Source: Flavobacteriales bacterium (GTDB lineage Bacteria > Bacteroidota > Bacteroidia > Flavobacteriales_F > PHOS-HE28). From it: a stretch of DNA of 64,000 bases. Within the stretch, counting starts at the first letter, position 1; each line of letters begins with the position of its first letter. Both the position numbers and the translations under genes were made by a program. The notes below the pieces were generated by a model. That model was not told where the DNA came from, searched no databases, and saw only the letters and a list, made by a program, of their open reading frames with translations. The DNA lies in NCBI GenBank assembly GCA_016721005.1, contig JADKJM010000016.1, positions 678,198 through 742,197 of the forward strand, written 5' to 3'. Below, one piece after another: positions 36,268-43,852 of this stretch.

Positions 36268-38373
36268 ATGACCTTGTTCCCTTCCCTGTCACCGCGAGGC
36301 TCTGCGAAGCGGCGCCTCCTCCCGACTCTTCTCCTCGCACTCATCCTCGGCACCGCATCCGCCCAGAAGCCCTTCACCTACCAGGAGATGCTGATGCTCG
36401 ACCGCATCGGCGCGCTGAACGTGGATGCCACCGGGCACTATGCGCTCTTCAACGTGCGGGCCACCGACATGGAGAAGAACAAGGGCGTGAGCAGCCTTTG
36501 GCTGAAGGACCTCAGCGCGTCCGCCACACCGGAAGTTCGATTGACGGTGAGCGATGGTGGCGCGGCTGATGCGCAATGGGCGCCGGATGGCCGGACCATC
36601 TACTTCCTCAGTCGGCGTGAAGGTGGCGTGAACAACGTGTGGAAGATCGACATGACCGGAAAGACACCGGAGCAAGTGACGCGTTTACCACTGGATGTCG
36701 GCGCGTACCGCATCACTCCGAACGGCAAAGGCCTCGTGCTCTCGCTCGCAGTGTTCCCGGAGTGTACGGGCGATGAGATCGGGTGTACGGTGCAGAAGCT
36801 GGCGGAGCGCGCGGCGCAGAAGGCCAGCGGCACGGTGTACACCAAATTATTCGTGCGGCATTGGGATGCGTGGGCCGATGGCACGCGCAACCACCTTTTC
36901 CACATCCCACTGGACGGCCCGCTCTCAAAGCCCGTGTCGTTGATGCCCGGCTTCGATGGCGATTGCCCCACGATGCCTTTCGGCGGTGCGGAGGACTTCT
37001 GGATCGCGCCGGATTCGAGGACCGTGTACTTCAGTGCGCGCACGGCCGGGACCACCGAACCGTGGAGCACCAACTTCGACATCCACCGCGTGGACATCAC
37101 CGGCCGTGTGATGACCAACCTCACGGAGGTGAACAAAGCATGGGATGCACACCCGCGCGTTTCACCGGACGGCACCACGCTCGCATACAAAGCCATGAAA
37201 CGCGCAGGTTTCGAGGCCGATCGGTTCAGCATCCTGTTGCACAACATCGCCACGGGCGGCATGCGCACGCTCGCTGCGGATTGGGATCGCAGCGTGGACG
37301 AGTTGCAATGGAGCCGCGATGGCAAGAGCCTGCTGGTCACAGCCGGCGATGTGGGCACCACGCGTCTCTTCCGCATCGATGTGAAGAGCGGTGCGGTGAC
37401 CGCGCTCTCCAAAGGCGGACATATCGATGCCTTCGCGGAAACGCCCACCGGCTTCGTGTACCTGAAGAGCGCGCTGAACAGTCCGAGTCAGTTGTATGCG
37501 TCAAAACCGAAGAGCAAGTTGATCGAGGACGGTGCCGTGAACCTCACGAATGTGAACCCACAACTGAAGACGTTGCGGTTCGGCGCCTTCGAGCAATTCA
37601 GTTTCGCAGGTTGGAACAACGAAACGGTACACGGCTATGTGGTGAAGCCCGTTGGCTATGTGGAAGGGAAGAAGTACCCGGTCGCCTTCCTGATCCATGG
37701 CGGTCCGCAAGGCAGCTTCGGCGATGGTTGGAGCTACCGCTGGAATCCGGAGACATACGCCGGTGCGGGCTACGCGGTGGTGATGATCGACTTCCACGGC
37801 AGCACGGGGTACGGGCAAGCATTCTGCGATGCGATCAGTCAGCACTGGGGCGATCGTCCGTTGCAGGATCTGCAAGCGGGATGGAACTACGCATTGAAGG
37901 CCTATCCGTTCCTGGACGGCGAACGCGCGGCGGCACTCGGTGCATCCTATGGCGGCTACATGGTGAACTGGATCGCGGGCAATTGGAAGGCTCCGTGGAA
38001 ATGCCTCGTCTCGCACGACGGAGTATTCGATTCGCGCAGTATGGGCTTCACCACCGAGGAATTGTGGTTCGATGAATGGGAGAACGGTGCGAAGGTGTTC
38101 GAGAACCCTGCCGCGTACGACACTTTCAACCCGATGCTGCACGCCAAGGATTGGAGCGTGCCGATGCTCGTGATCCACAGCGACCTTGACTACCGCATAC
38201 CGGTGGAGCAAGGCATCGGGGTGTTCACGGCCTTGCAGTCGAAAGGTGTTCCCAGCGCCCTGTTGCGCTTCCCCGATGAGAACCACTGGGTGCTGAAACC
38301 GCAGAACTCCATGCTATGGCACGACACGGTGTTCGGGTGGTTGAAGGAGTACATCGGGAAGGAGGGGAAGTAG
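36268..38373 (+). CDS. S9-family (prolyl oligopeptidase-like) secreted peptidase
   Basis: 701 aa with signal peptide (RRLLPTLLLALILGTASAQ after a short basic start). An N-terminal beta-propeller (~40-450; TDAQWAPDG-like blades such as VDELQWSRDGKSLLV) is followed by the alpha/beta hydrolase: HGGPQGSFGDGW, GASYGGYMVNW with nucleophile Ser560, Asp in HSDLDYRIP and His in DENHWVLKP. Such enzymes cut short peptides, often after proline or as dipeptidyl/acylaminoacyl peptidases; a periplasmic role is likely. Confidence 0.92.
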   Translation: MTLFPSLSPRGSAKRRLLPTLLLALILGTASAQKPFTYQEMLMLDRIGALNVDATGHYALFNVRATDMEKNKGVSSLWLKDLSASATPEVRLTVSDGGAADAQWAPDGRTIYFLSRREGGVNNVWKIDMTGKTPEQVTRLPLDVGAYRITPNGKGLVLSLAVFPECTGDEIGCTVQKLAERAAQKASGTVYTKLFVRHWDAWADGTRNHLFHIPLDGPLSKPVSLMPGFDGDCPTMPFGGAEDFWIAPDSRTVYFSARTAGTTEPWSTNFDIHRVDITGRVMTNLTEVNKAWDAHPRVSPDGTTLAYKAMKRAGFEADRFSILLHNIATGGMRTLAADWDRSVDELQWSRDGKSLLVTAGDVGTTRLFRIDVKSGAVTALSKGGHIDAFAETPTGFVYLKSALNSPSQLYASKPKSKLIEDGAVNLTNVNPQLKTLRFGAFEQFSFAGWNNETVHGYVVKPVGYVEGKKYPVAFLIHGGPQGSFGDGWSYRWNPETYAGAGYAVVMIDFHGSTGYGQAFCDAISQHWGDRPLQDLQAGWNYALKAYPFLDGERAAALGASYGGYMVNWIAGNWKAPWKCLVSHDGVFDSRSMGFTTEELWFDEWENGAKVFENPAAYDTFNPMLHAKDWSVPMLVIHSDLDYRIPVEQGIGVFTALQSKGVPSALLRFPDENHWVLKPQNSMLWHDTVFGWLKEYIGKEGK

Positions 38374-38453
38374 GGAGCCGCTGGATATTCAAGCGTATGC
38401 ATCACGGTGTACGATCAAGGGTAGACCTCTACCTTCGGTCGAACATCACTCAC

Positions 38454-39317
38454 ATGCGCCACGTCCCCTTCTTCCTCATCGCCTCGCTCTTCGCGAACAC
38501 TTCCATTCGCGCGCAGGATCTCTTTGTCGAGGCGCATAGCACCTTTCAATTTCCGATCGGAGGGATCACGGCCTCCGAAGCAAAGTGGGAAGTGTCACCG
38601 AACAACGGCCAACGTTTCGCACACATCAAGAAGGTCAACTTGAACTGGGGTCGCGGCCCGGGTGTCGGTCTGCTCATCGGCTATCGCTTGAACGATCACA
38701 TGGAGGCCGTGCTGAGATCCACCTTTTTCGCATTCCAACACACCCGTTGGACGAGCTACCATGTGACCGACGCCGACGGCATTGTGCGCGAGAATGATCG
38801 GGCCACGCTTTCCATGCGCTACCTCCGTATTGAACCGGCCGTGCGTATCCGGACAGGCATGGGTAGGACCTCTTGGTATCTCATGGTCGGACCCTCCTTC
38901 GCCATGCTCCCGAAGAGTACGTGGTCGGAGAATAACGAACAAGATGTTCCAACGCCTTGGATCGGCCATGTGGAATCCACGACGGAGTCCAGTGGAAGGG
39001 TCGGGCTCGGCGGATCCGGAGCTGTGGGATTCATGTACCAACCGGGCCGGATAGGATTCTTCGGGGAGATCAACGCAACCGCGATGAGCTGGGTCCCCAA
39101 GCGAAGCAAGCTCACGCGATTCGACCAGAACGGAACCGACGTGCTACACACGGTGAGCGTGTACGACGCCGAGACGGAGTTTGTGAATGAATACGACTAC
39201 GGCGTCTATCCGGTGGACCCGGATAAACCACGGAAGTCATTGCACATCCAATACCCCATGAGCACATGGGGCATTCTCGTCGGTGTGCGACTCAACCTCG
39301 CGAAGAACAAAGCCTGA
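38454..39317 (+). CDS. outer-membrane beta-barrel protein, function unknown
   Basis: 287 aa from the ATG at 38454, where a signal peptide begins (MRHVPFFLIASLFANTSIRAQ). Alternating hydrophobic strands (VGLLIGYRLNDHMEAVLRST, YLMVGPSFAMLP, GILVGVRLNLA) and a final strand fit a small OMP barrel. A -7-like TACCTTCG lies at 38430-38437. It converges on the Hsp20 gene with a shared terminator hairpin. Confidence 0.72.
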   Translation: MRHVPFFLIASLFANTSIRAQDLFVEAHSTFQFPIGGITASEAKWEVSPNNGQRFAHIKKVNLNWGRGPGVGLLIGYRLNDHMEAVLRSTFFAFQHTRWTSYHVTDADGIVRENDRATLSMRYLRIEPAVRIRTGMGRTSWYLMVGPSFAMLPKSTWSENNEQDVPTPWIGHVESTTESSGRVGLGGSGAVGFMYQPGRIGFFGEINATAMSWVPKRSKLTRFDQNGTDVLHTVSVYDAETEFVNEYDYGVYPVDPDKPRKSLHIQYPMSTWGILVGVRLNLAKNKA

Positions 39318-39336
39318 TCCCTATGGTGATGCAACA

Positions 39337-39363
39337 GAAACGCCGCCCATTGAGCGGCGCTTC
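39337..39363. terminator. bidirectional hairpin terminator
   Basis: GAAACGCCGC and GCGGCGCTTC pair 9 of 10 around a 7-nt loop (CCATTGA), followed by CCGTCTTT on the plus strand. It sits between the convergent OMP and Hsp20 genes. Confidence 0.75.
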
Positions 39364-39392
39364 CGTCTTTCACCGAACGTCGGACCGACCGA

Positions 39393-39836
39393 TCAGCCGA
39401 TGTCGATGCTGCGCGTCTTCGGCTTGCTCTCCTCCATTTTGGGGATGGTGAGCTTCAATACGCCATTCACGTAGTCGGCCTTGATCGCATCCCCTTTCAC
39501 GCTCTTGGGCAGCATGAAGCTGCGCTCGAAGCTGCTGCGGCTGAACTCGCGGCGGGTGTAGCGCTCCTCCTCGGTGTTGTCCTCCGTGGTGTGCTCACCA
39601 CGGATGGTGAGGGTGTCCTCGAGCATCTCCACCTTCAGGTCCTTCTTATCGAAGCCGGGAGCCTGCACCTCCACGCGGAAGTCGGTGTTGCCCTCCACGA
39701 TGTTCACGCGCGGTGCGTGTTCCGGGAAACCGTCGCTGCCGAAGAAGCGACCGATGTTGGAGCCGAAGATCTCGCTGGCCAAGCGATCCACCGGGAACGT
39801 TGCCGAACGCGATGGACGATATTTCACTAGCGTCAT
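39393..39836 (-). CDS. Hsp20/alpha-crystallin small heat-shock protein
   Basis: 147 aa. The alpha-crystallin domain runs from ~45 to 137: PRVNIVEGNTDFRVEVQAPG, FDKKDLKVEMLEDTLTIRGE, and the conserved end KADYVNGVLKLTIPK. The C-terminal extension carries RSIDIG, a variant of the IxI motif. An ATP-independent holdase for unfolding proteins. No CIRCE or HAIR operator was seen upstream. Confidence 0.95.
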   Translation of the reverse strand: MTLVKYRPSRSATFPVDRLASEIFGSNIGRFFGSDGFPEHAPRVNIVEGNTDFRVEVQAPGFDKKDLKVEMLEDTLTIRGEHTTEDNTEEERYTRREFSRSSFERSFMLPKSVKGDAIKADYVNGVLKLTIPKMEESKPKTRSIDIG

Positions 39837-40194
39837 GTTGTTGTGGTGTTGGTTGATGACATCGGGTCGTCAACGTGCATGCCGTGCGTGGATGTCTGAC
39901 ATCTTGTACTGTGGATCACCGCTTCCGAAGAAGAAGTGGCAGCGTGGGTTGAAGGAAGATGACAGAATGTGTGGAAAGGCATCCACGGATAGCACCGCTG
40001 AATACAAATGCATCCGCAGATGGCGCAGATGACGCAGATGGAGGGCTCAAGGGAATGCGGCCGCAGAGCCTGCCCCGTGCCAGCGGGGACCTGTTCCGCC
40101 ACGCGGAATTGCGCAGATGGGATCCGCTACCGCGGATCAACGGCGACCCCAGAGAAAGGCCACGTTCCTTGAAGCGTGCTTGAATGAAGGGTCC
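39837..40194. repeat. intergenic region with CGCAGAT repeat copy
   Basis: 358 bp without a gene. 40005-40139 repeats the 35.8-kb element (ATGCATCCGCAGATGGCGC..., GGAGGGCTCAAGGGAATGC, GGGATCCGCTACCGCGGATC) with a ~40-bp insert that folds on itself (CCCCGTGCCAGCGGGG). The Hsp20 promoter should lie at 39837-39900, but no clear box was seen. Confidence 0.65.
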
Positions 40195-41163
40195 TCAGCG
40201 TGCCACCAATTCCACGCGGCGGTTCAGTTGCTTGCCTGCTTCGGTCTTGTTCGAGCTGACCGGCGCCAACGGCCCTACGCCATGCGGGTCAAGCCGAGCC
40301 GCTACGACCCCATGCTCGATGGTGAGCAAGCGCACCACTTCAGCTGCACGCCGTTGAGAGAGGTCGAGGTTGTGTTCGAGCGTGCCGGCCATATCCGTGT
40401 GGCCCACGACGTAGAGCTTCAGGTCGGGCATCATCTTCAGCAGCTTCGCGATCTCCGCGATCACCGGGTTCGATGCGGCTTGCACCGTGGCCTTGTCGGT
40501 ATCGAAGAGGATCTCGTTGATCGCCACCTTGCCGTTCATCTCGATCTGCTGCTTCATCCACTCGGCATTCACCTGGATCTTGTCCGTGGCCACGCCCACT
40601 TCTTCGATGATGTCCACCATCATCAACTTCGTTTCGCTGGTGTACTGCGCACCGGACACCACGATGTGTACCGGCGTGCCTTTGTTGTTCATGGTCGCCG
40701 CCAAGTAGAAGCTGCCGCCGGACGTGGCTGAACCGTTCAACAAGGTGATGCCGACGCTCGGTGGGAACGCGTTCCGGCCATAGTGGACTCCTAGAAATGT
40801 GCGGCTGCCCACTTCGGGTGATGTGCTCTTGTCCACTTGCCCATCGGCGAGCATGGTGGCACCGGCGCGCTTCAACGCGCTCTGGTAGTTCAGGTAGAGA
40901 TCGCGCACCGAGAAGGTGCCTTTGATCGTGTAGTACAAGCGGGTCCGTTTGCCCTTCACCTCGGTCCAGTCGTCGATCTGCCGGTAGCCTGTGATCGGAC
41001 CACGAGCGATGGCGTACGCCACATGGTTCTGCTCCTCGCACCACGTAAGCACGGCGCCCGGATAGCGGGTGATCAAGGGGTGATCCTTACAGCCGAAAGC
41101 GTCCTGGGCGGCCGTGGGTTGAACAAGGGCGAACAGGAGAACGATGAAGAGGAAGGAGCGCAT
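40195..41163 (-). CDS. OmpA-family outer-membrane protein
   Basis: 322 aa with signal peptide (MRSFLFIVLLFALVQPTAAQ). The last ~110 residues are an OmpA-like peptidoglycan-binding domain: INEILFDTDKATVQAASNPV, LYVVGHTDMAGTLEHNLDLS, QRRAAEVVRLL and GKQLNRRVELV. The N-terminal ~190 residues (PLITRYPGAVLTWCEEQNHV) match the soluble DUF4892-like pattern rather than a beta-barrel. Probably tethers the outer membrane to the cell wall. Confidence 0.88.
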   Translation of the reverse strand: MRSFLFIVLLFALVQPTAAQDAFGCKDHPLITRYPGAVLTWCEEQNHVAYAIARGPITGYRQIDDWTEVKGKRTRLYYTIKGTFSVRDLYLNYQSALKRAGATMLADGQVDKSTSPEVGSRTFLGVHYGRNAFPPSVGITLLNGSATSGGSFYLAATMNNKGTPVHIVVSGAQYTSETKLMMVDIIEEVGVATDKIQVNAEWMKQQIEMNGKVAINEILFDTDKATVQAASNPVIAEIAKLLKMMPDLKLYVVGHTDMAGTLEHNLDLSQRRAAEVVRLLTIEHGVVAARLDPHGVGPLAPVSSNKTEAGKQLNRRVELVAR

Positions 41164-41205
41164 ATCAGGTTCCGTGTTGCAGTGGGTTCAAGCAGTAGGA
41201 CACGG

Positions 41206-42234
41206 CTATCGAACGACCAATCGTGTGGTTCCCATCGATGTGCCGTTCGATCCGAGGAAACGTACCACGTACATGCCCGGTGCCATGGCGTCCGTGCTGA
41301 AACGGGTGGTCCCTACCGGGAAGGTCCGGAGAGAACGACCTGTCGCATCGATCACTTCCATGCGCAGGGCGGAGCTATCGCTGTTGCCCATGCTGGAGAC
41401 CGACGTGCCCGGCTCAATGGGGTTGGGATGGATGGACCATGCGGCCTGCACGACCTCGGCCTGACCGGAAGGTCCGGCGAGCGCAGGGTTCTTGTCGTAC
41501 CAGATCAGGTCGCTGGTGCTGAAGCCATCGTTGTTGATCTCCATCAGCAGCAACCAGAAGCGATGATCGGCAGAGACCCAGGCCCACTGCTCTTTGGTCT
41601 GCGTGGAAGTGATGCCCATGACCGTGTTGTTCTGTACGCGGTCCAGATGGTAGCGCACCACATTGGCATAGGTCCCGGTGGGCAGGATCAGCGTACCGTA
41701 GCCATCCACGTCCAGGTCCACGGTGCCCGCTATGGTTCCCAGGAAAGGCCCGGCATCAAGCGTACCGCTGAAGGTATCGGTGTGCCCATCGCCATAGGTA
41801 TAAGGCAATTCGAGGATACGCTCATGGTCTGCGGGATAAATGATCTTGGCGGTATCCTCCGGCGCCGGACCGGGTATGATCGTGGCCTGCCCTTCGGTCT
41901 CCAAGGCATTCGCGCCGATGATGTAGTAGCTGTGTGAGCCATCCCAGCTGATACCGCACAAGTTGGAAGCGGGAAAATCGTTCGCCCACAGGCTGGTCGC
42001 GGGATCCACGAAGGTGAACTGCTCTTCCGAGGCCTCCGTCAATCCGCTGAAGTCCCAGGTCTGCATCGGGCCGATCGCCGCGTTCAGGGCGTTGGCGTCC
42101 ACGATATCGTCGCACAGGCCAATGGTGACGACATCGCCGAGCTGCGGCATGTTGGGCGTGTCGATGATGGGTTGGGCGATGAGCGATGGCGCGGCGATGG
42201 CGAACAGGAAGAGCAGGGTCGAAGGTTTGGTCAT
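41206..42234 (-). CDS. secreted protein with T9SS sorting domain
   Basis: 342 aa from the ATG at 42234 (the ATG 12 codons upstream lies over the promoter). Signal peptide TLLFLFAIAAPSLIAQ. The body (~20-265) is beta-rich with no recognised domain (GTVDLDVDGYGTLILPTGTY, WAWVSADHRFWLLLMEINND). The tail AAWSIHPNPIEPGTSV ... TTRLVVR is a T9SS type A sorting domain. A perfect TAGGTTTG lies 21 nt upstream. Confidence 0.82.
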   Translation of the reverse strand: MTKPSTLLFLFAIAAPSLIAQPIIDTPNMPQLGDVVTIGLCDDIVDANALNAAIGPMQTWDFSGLTEASEEQFTFVDPATSLWANDFPASNLCGISWDGSHSYYIIGANALETEGQATIIPGPAPEDTAKIIYPADHERILELPYTYGDGHTDTFSGTLDAGPFLGTIAGTVDLDVDGYGTLILPTGTYANVVRYHLDRVQNNTVMGITSTQTKEQWAWVSADHRFWLLLMEINNDGFSTSDLIWYDKNPALAGPSGQAEVVQAAWSIHPNPIEPGTSVSSMGNSDSSALRMEVIDATGRSLRTFPVGTTRFSTDAMAPGMYVVRFLGSNGTSMGTTRLVVR

Positions 42235-42254
42235 GACAGTGCGGATTGATCGGG

Positions 42255-42262
42255 CAAACCTA
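42255..42262 (-). promoter_or_regulatory. Bacteroidota-type -7 box
   Basis: Minus strand TAGGTTTG, a perfect TAnnTTTG, 21 nt upstream of the start of the T9SS protein gene. No -33 TTTG at normal spacing. Confidence 0.45.
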
Positions 42263-42330
42263 CCCGGCACTGTAACGCGCGTCCATTACCCAAATGGGTG
42301 GTTTTACTGAGCGCAAATGGTCGGCAGGAG

Positions 42331-42475
42331 TTCACACTGAGGCACGGAGACACGGAGAATGCGAAGACTGTTCGATCCGCAGTCGTCGCTGGCCCGCTCA
42401 GCTCCTAGGAATAAGACATGCTTCAGGTCCGCCCGATCGGAGTTCCTCCGTGTCTCCGTGCCTCCGTGTGAGGCC
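42331..42475. repeat. solo inverted-repeat element
   Basis: Arms TCACACTGAGGCACGGAGAC (42332 on) and GTCTCCGTGCCTCCGTGTGA (42452 on) are near-perfect complements about 30 bp long, around a ~85-bp centre with no gene. The same arm sequence brackets the GxxExxY gene 0.8 kb further on. Looks like a MITE-sized member of that repeat family. Confidence 0.75.
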
Positions 42476-42504
42476 GCATCATCCGCGTACCCCCATGCGG
42501 ATCA

Positions 42505-43140
42505 TCACACCAACCGGTCCCGCGTCGCCAGCTTCACCGCTTCGGCGCGCGTATTCACATGCAGCTTGGCGTAGATGTTCTTGATGTGCGCCTTCACCGT
42601 GTTCGCGCTGATGAAGAGCACGTCGGCGATGCTGCGGTAGTTCTCGCCTTCGCAGAGGTGCGTCAGCACTTCGCTCTCGCGATCGGAAAGTCCGGGTTCG
42701 CTCTTGGGCTGGAAGGAGCGCACCACAAGTCGTGCGATGCCGGGTGAGATCACCGAGCCTCCGTCGCGCACTTCCCGAATGGCATACAGGATCTCATCAG
42801 GCGAGGAGTGCTTCTGCAAGTACCCCGTGGCACCAGCGCTCAACGAGCGGAACACGCTCTCTTCATCCTCCAGGACGGTGAGCATGATGAAGTCCGTGTC
42901 GGGCAGGATCTCCTTCAACTTGCGTACGCACTCGATACCGGTGATGCCGGGCAATTGAATGTCCATCAACACCACATCCGGTTGGAGGTCGGGAAGCGCC
43001 GCGATCGCTTCCTCCGCCGAGCCGAAGGCACCTCGGAATGCGAGCCCCTCCGCCGTAGAGAGCAAAGTGACCAACGCCTCGCGCACGTTGCGGTCATCCT
43101 CCACCACCGCCACCGGGATCACACTCGGAATGCCGTTCAT
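42505..43140 (-). CDS. NarL/LuxR-family response regulator
   Basis: 211 aa. Receiver domain with acidic pocket VEDD, phosphoacceptor Asp60 (VVLMDIQLPG), Thr in MLTVLEDEES and Lys in YLQKHSS. Output domain LSDRESEVLTHLCEGENYRS, then FISANTVKAHIKNIYAKL. The matching histidine kinase starts further upstream on the same strand (43848-46988), the two being separated by the GxxExxY gene. Likely controls transcription in response to the propeller sensor. Confidence 0.92.
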   Translation of the reverse strand: MNGIPSVIPVAVVEDDRNVREALVTLLSTAEGLAFRGAFGSAEEAIAALPDLQPDVVLMDIQLPGITGIECVRKLKEILPDTDFIMLTVLEDEESVFRSLSAGATGYLQKHSSPDEILYAIREVRDGGSVISPGIARLVVRSFQPKSEPGLSDRESEVLTHLCEGENYRSIADVLFISANTVKAHIKNIYAKLHVNTRAEAVKLATRDRLV

Positions 43141-43180
43141 GTCGGTAAGTTAGGGCGGGAACACACACACGGGAAATGCA

Positions 43181-43215
43181 GGTCACACGGAGGCACGGAG
43201 ACACGGAGGAATGCG
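43181..43215. repeat. left inverted arm of GxxExxY unit
   Basis: GGTCACACGGAGGCACGGAG plus ACACGGAGGAATGCG. It is the inverse complement of the right-hand repeats at 43652-43852 (CTCCGTGTCTCCGTGACTCC, GTGTGAGACC), placing the GxxExxY gene inside an inverted-repeat pair. Confidence 0.8.
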
Positions 43216-43233
43216 CGTCCAAAAGGGACTGGG

Positions 43234-43608
43234 CTAGTTCACGATCCGCTTGATGCCTTGCTTGAGGAGTGGAGCGCCGAAATTGATGAGAAGGCCGACC
43301 CGGAGGTCGAGGACCCTCAAATAGGTGAGCACCTGTTTGAAGTGGACCGGTGCGAATTGCTCCACCGACTTCAGTTCAACGACCACACGTCCTTCTACAA
43401 GCAGGTCGAGACGAAGTCCTTCGTTGAACACCATCCCATCATAGGTGAACACAACGATCTTCTGTCGCTCTACTCGAAGTCCACGGCGCTTGAGCCGCGC
43501 TTCCAGCAACGCCTCGTACACGGACTCCAGCAGCCCAGGGCCAAGGTCCGCATGGATCTGGAACGCCTCGTCCACAATGATCCCGGTGAGTTCCTCGTCG
43601 TGTTCCAT
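43234..43608 (-). CDS. GxxExxY protein (PD-(D/E)XK nuclease-like)
   Basis: 124 aa. Signature GPGLLESVYE is the GxxExxY motif. The nuclease-fold core is LRLDLLVEGRVVVELKSVEQ (Asp...Glu-x-Lys), and the C-terminus YLRVLDLRVGLLINFGAPLL ... IKRIVN is typical. The family (PDDEXK_3-like) has no settled function. It is wedged between a response regulator and its sensor kinase and is bracketed by inverted repeats, so it may be an acquired cassette rather than part of the two-component system. Confidence 0.9.
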   Translation of the reverse strand: MEHDEELTGIIVDEAFQIHADLGPGLLESVYEALLEARLKRRGLRVERQKIVVFTYDGMVFNEGLRLDLLVEGRVVVELKSVEQFAPVHFKQVLTYLRVLDLRVGLLINFGAPLLKQGIKRIVN

Positions 43609-43651
43609 TTCGATACGTACTACTCCCGTGTGAAAGTACCGGCGATCAGTA

Positions 43652-43852
43652 CTTCTCCGTGCCTCCGTGTCTCCGTGCCTCCGTGTGAGACCTACCGCAT
43701 TCTCCGTGTCTCCGTGACTCCGTGTGAGACCTACCGCATTCTCCGTGTCTCCGTGACTCCGTGTGAGACCTACCGCATTCTCCGTGTCTCCGTGACTCCG
43801 TGTGAGACCTACCGCATTCTCCGTGCCTCCGTGCCTCTGTGTGAGACCTACC
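43652..43852. repeat. 39-bp tandem repeats, five units
   Basis: Units of TCTCCGTGTCTCCGTGACTC + CGTGTGAGACCTACCGCAT; GAGACC anchors at 43687, 43726, 43765, 43804 and 43843, exactly 39 bp apart. They are the right-hand arm of the GxxExxY unit, amplified. The last unit touches the stop codon of the kinase gene at 43848. Confidence 0.9.

Noticed and set aside
43652..43852. Tandem repeats as a CRISPR array
   Set aside because: No unique spacers: the units are contiguous 39-bp repeats with internal TCCGTG sub-repeats, and no cas genes are nearby. The same holds for the 17-kb and 27.7-kb arrays.
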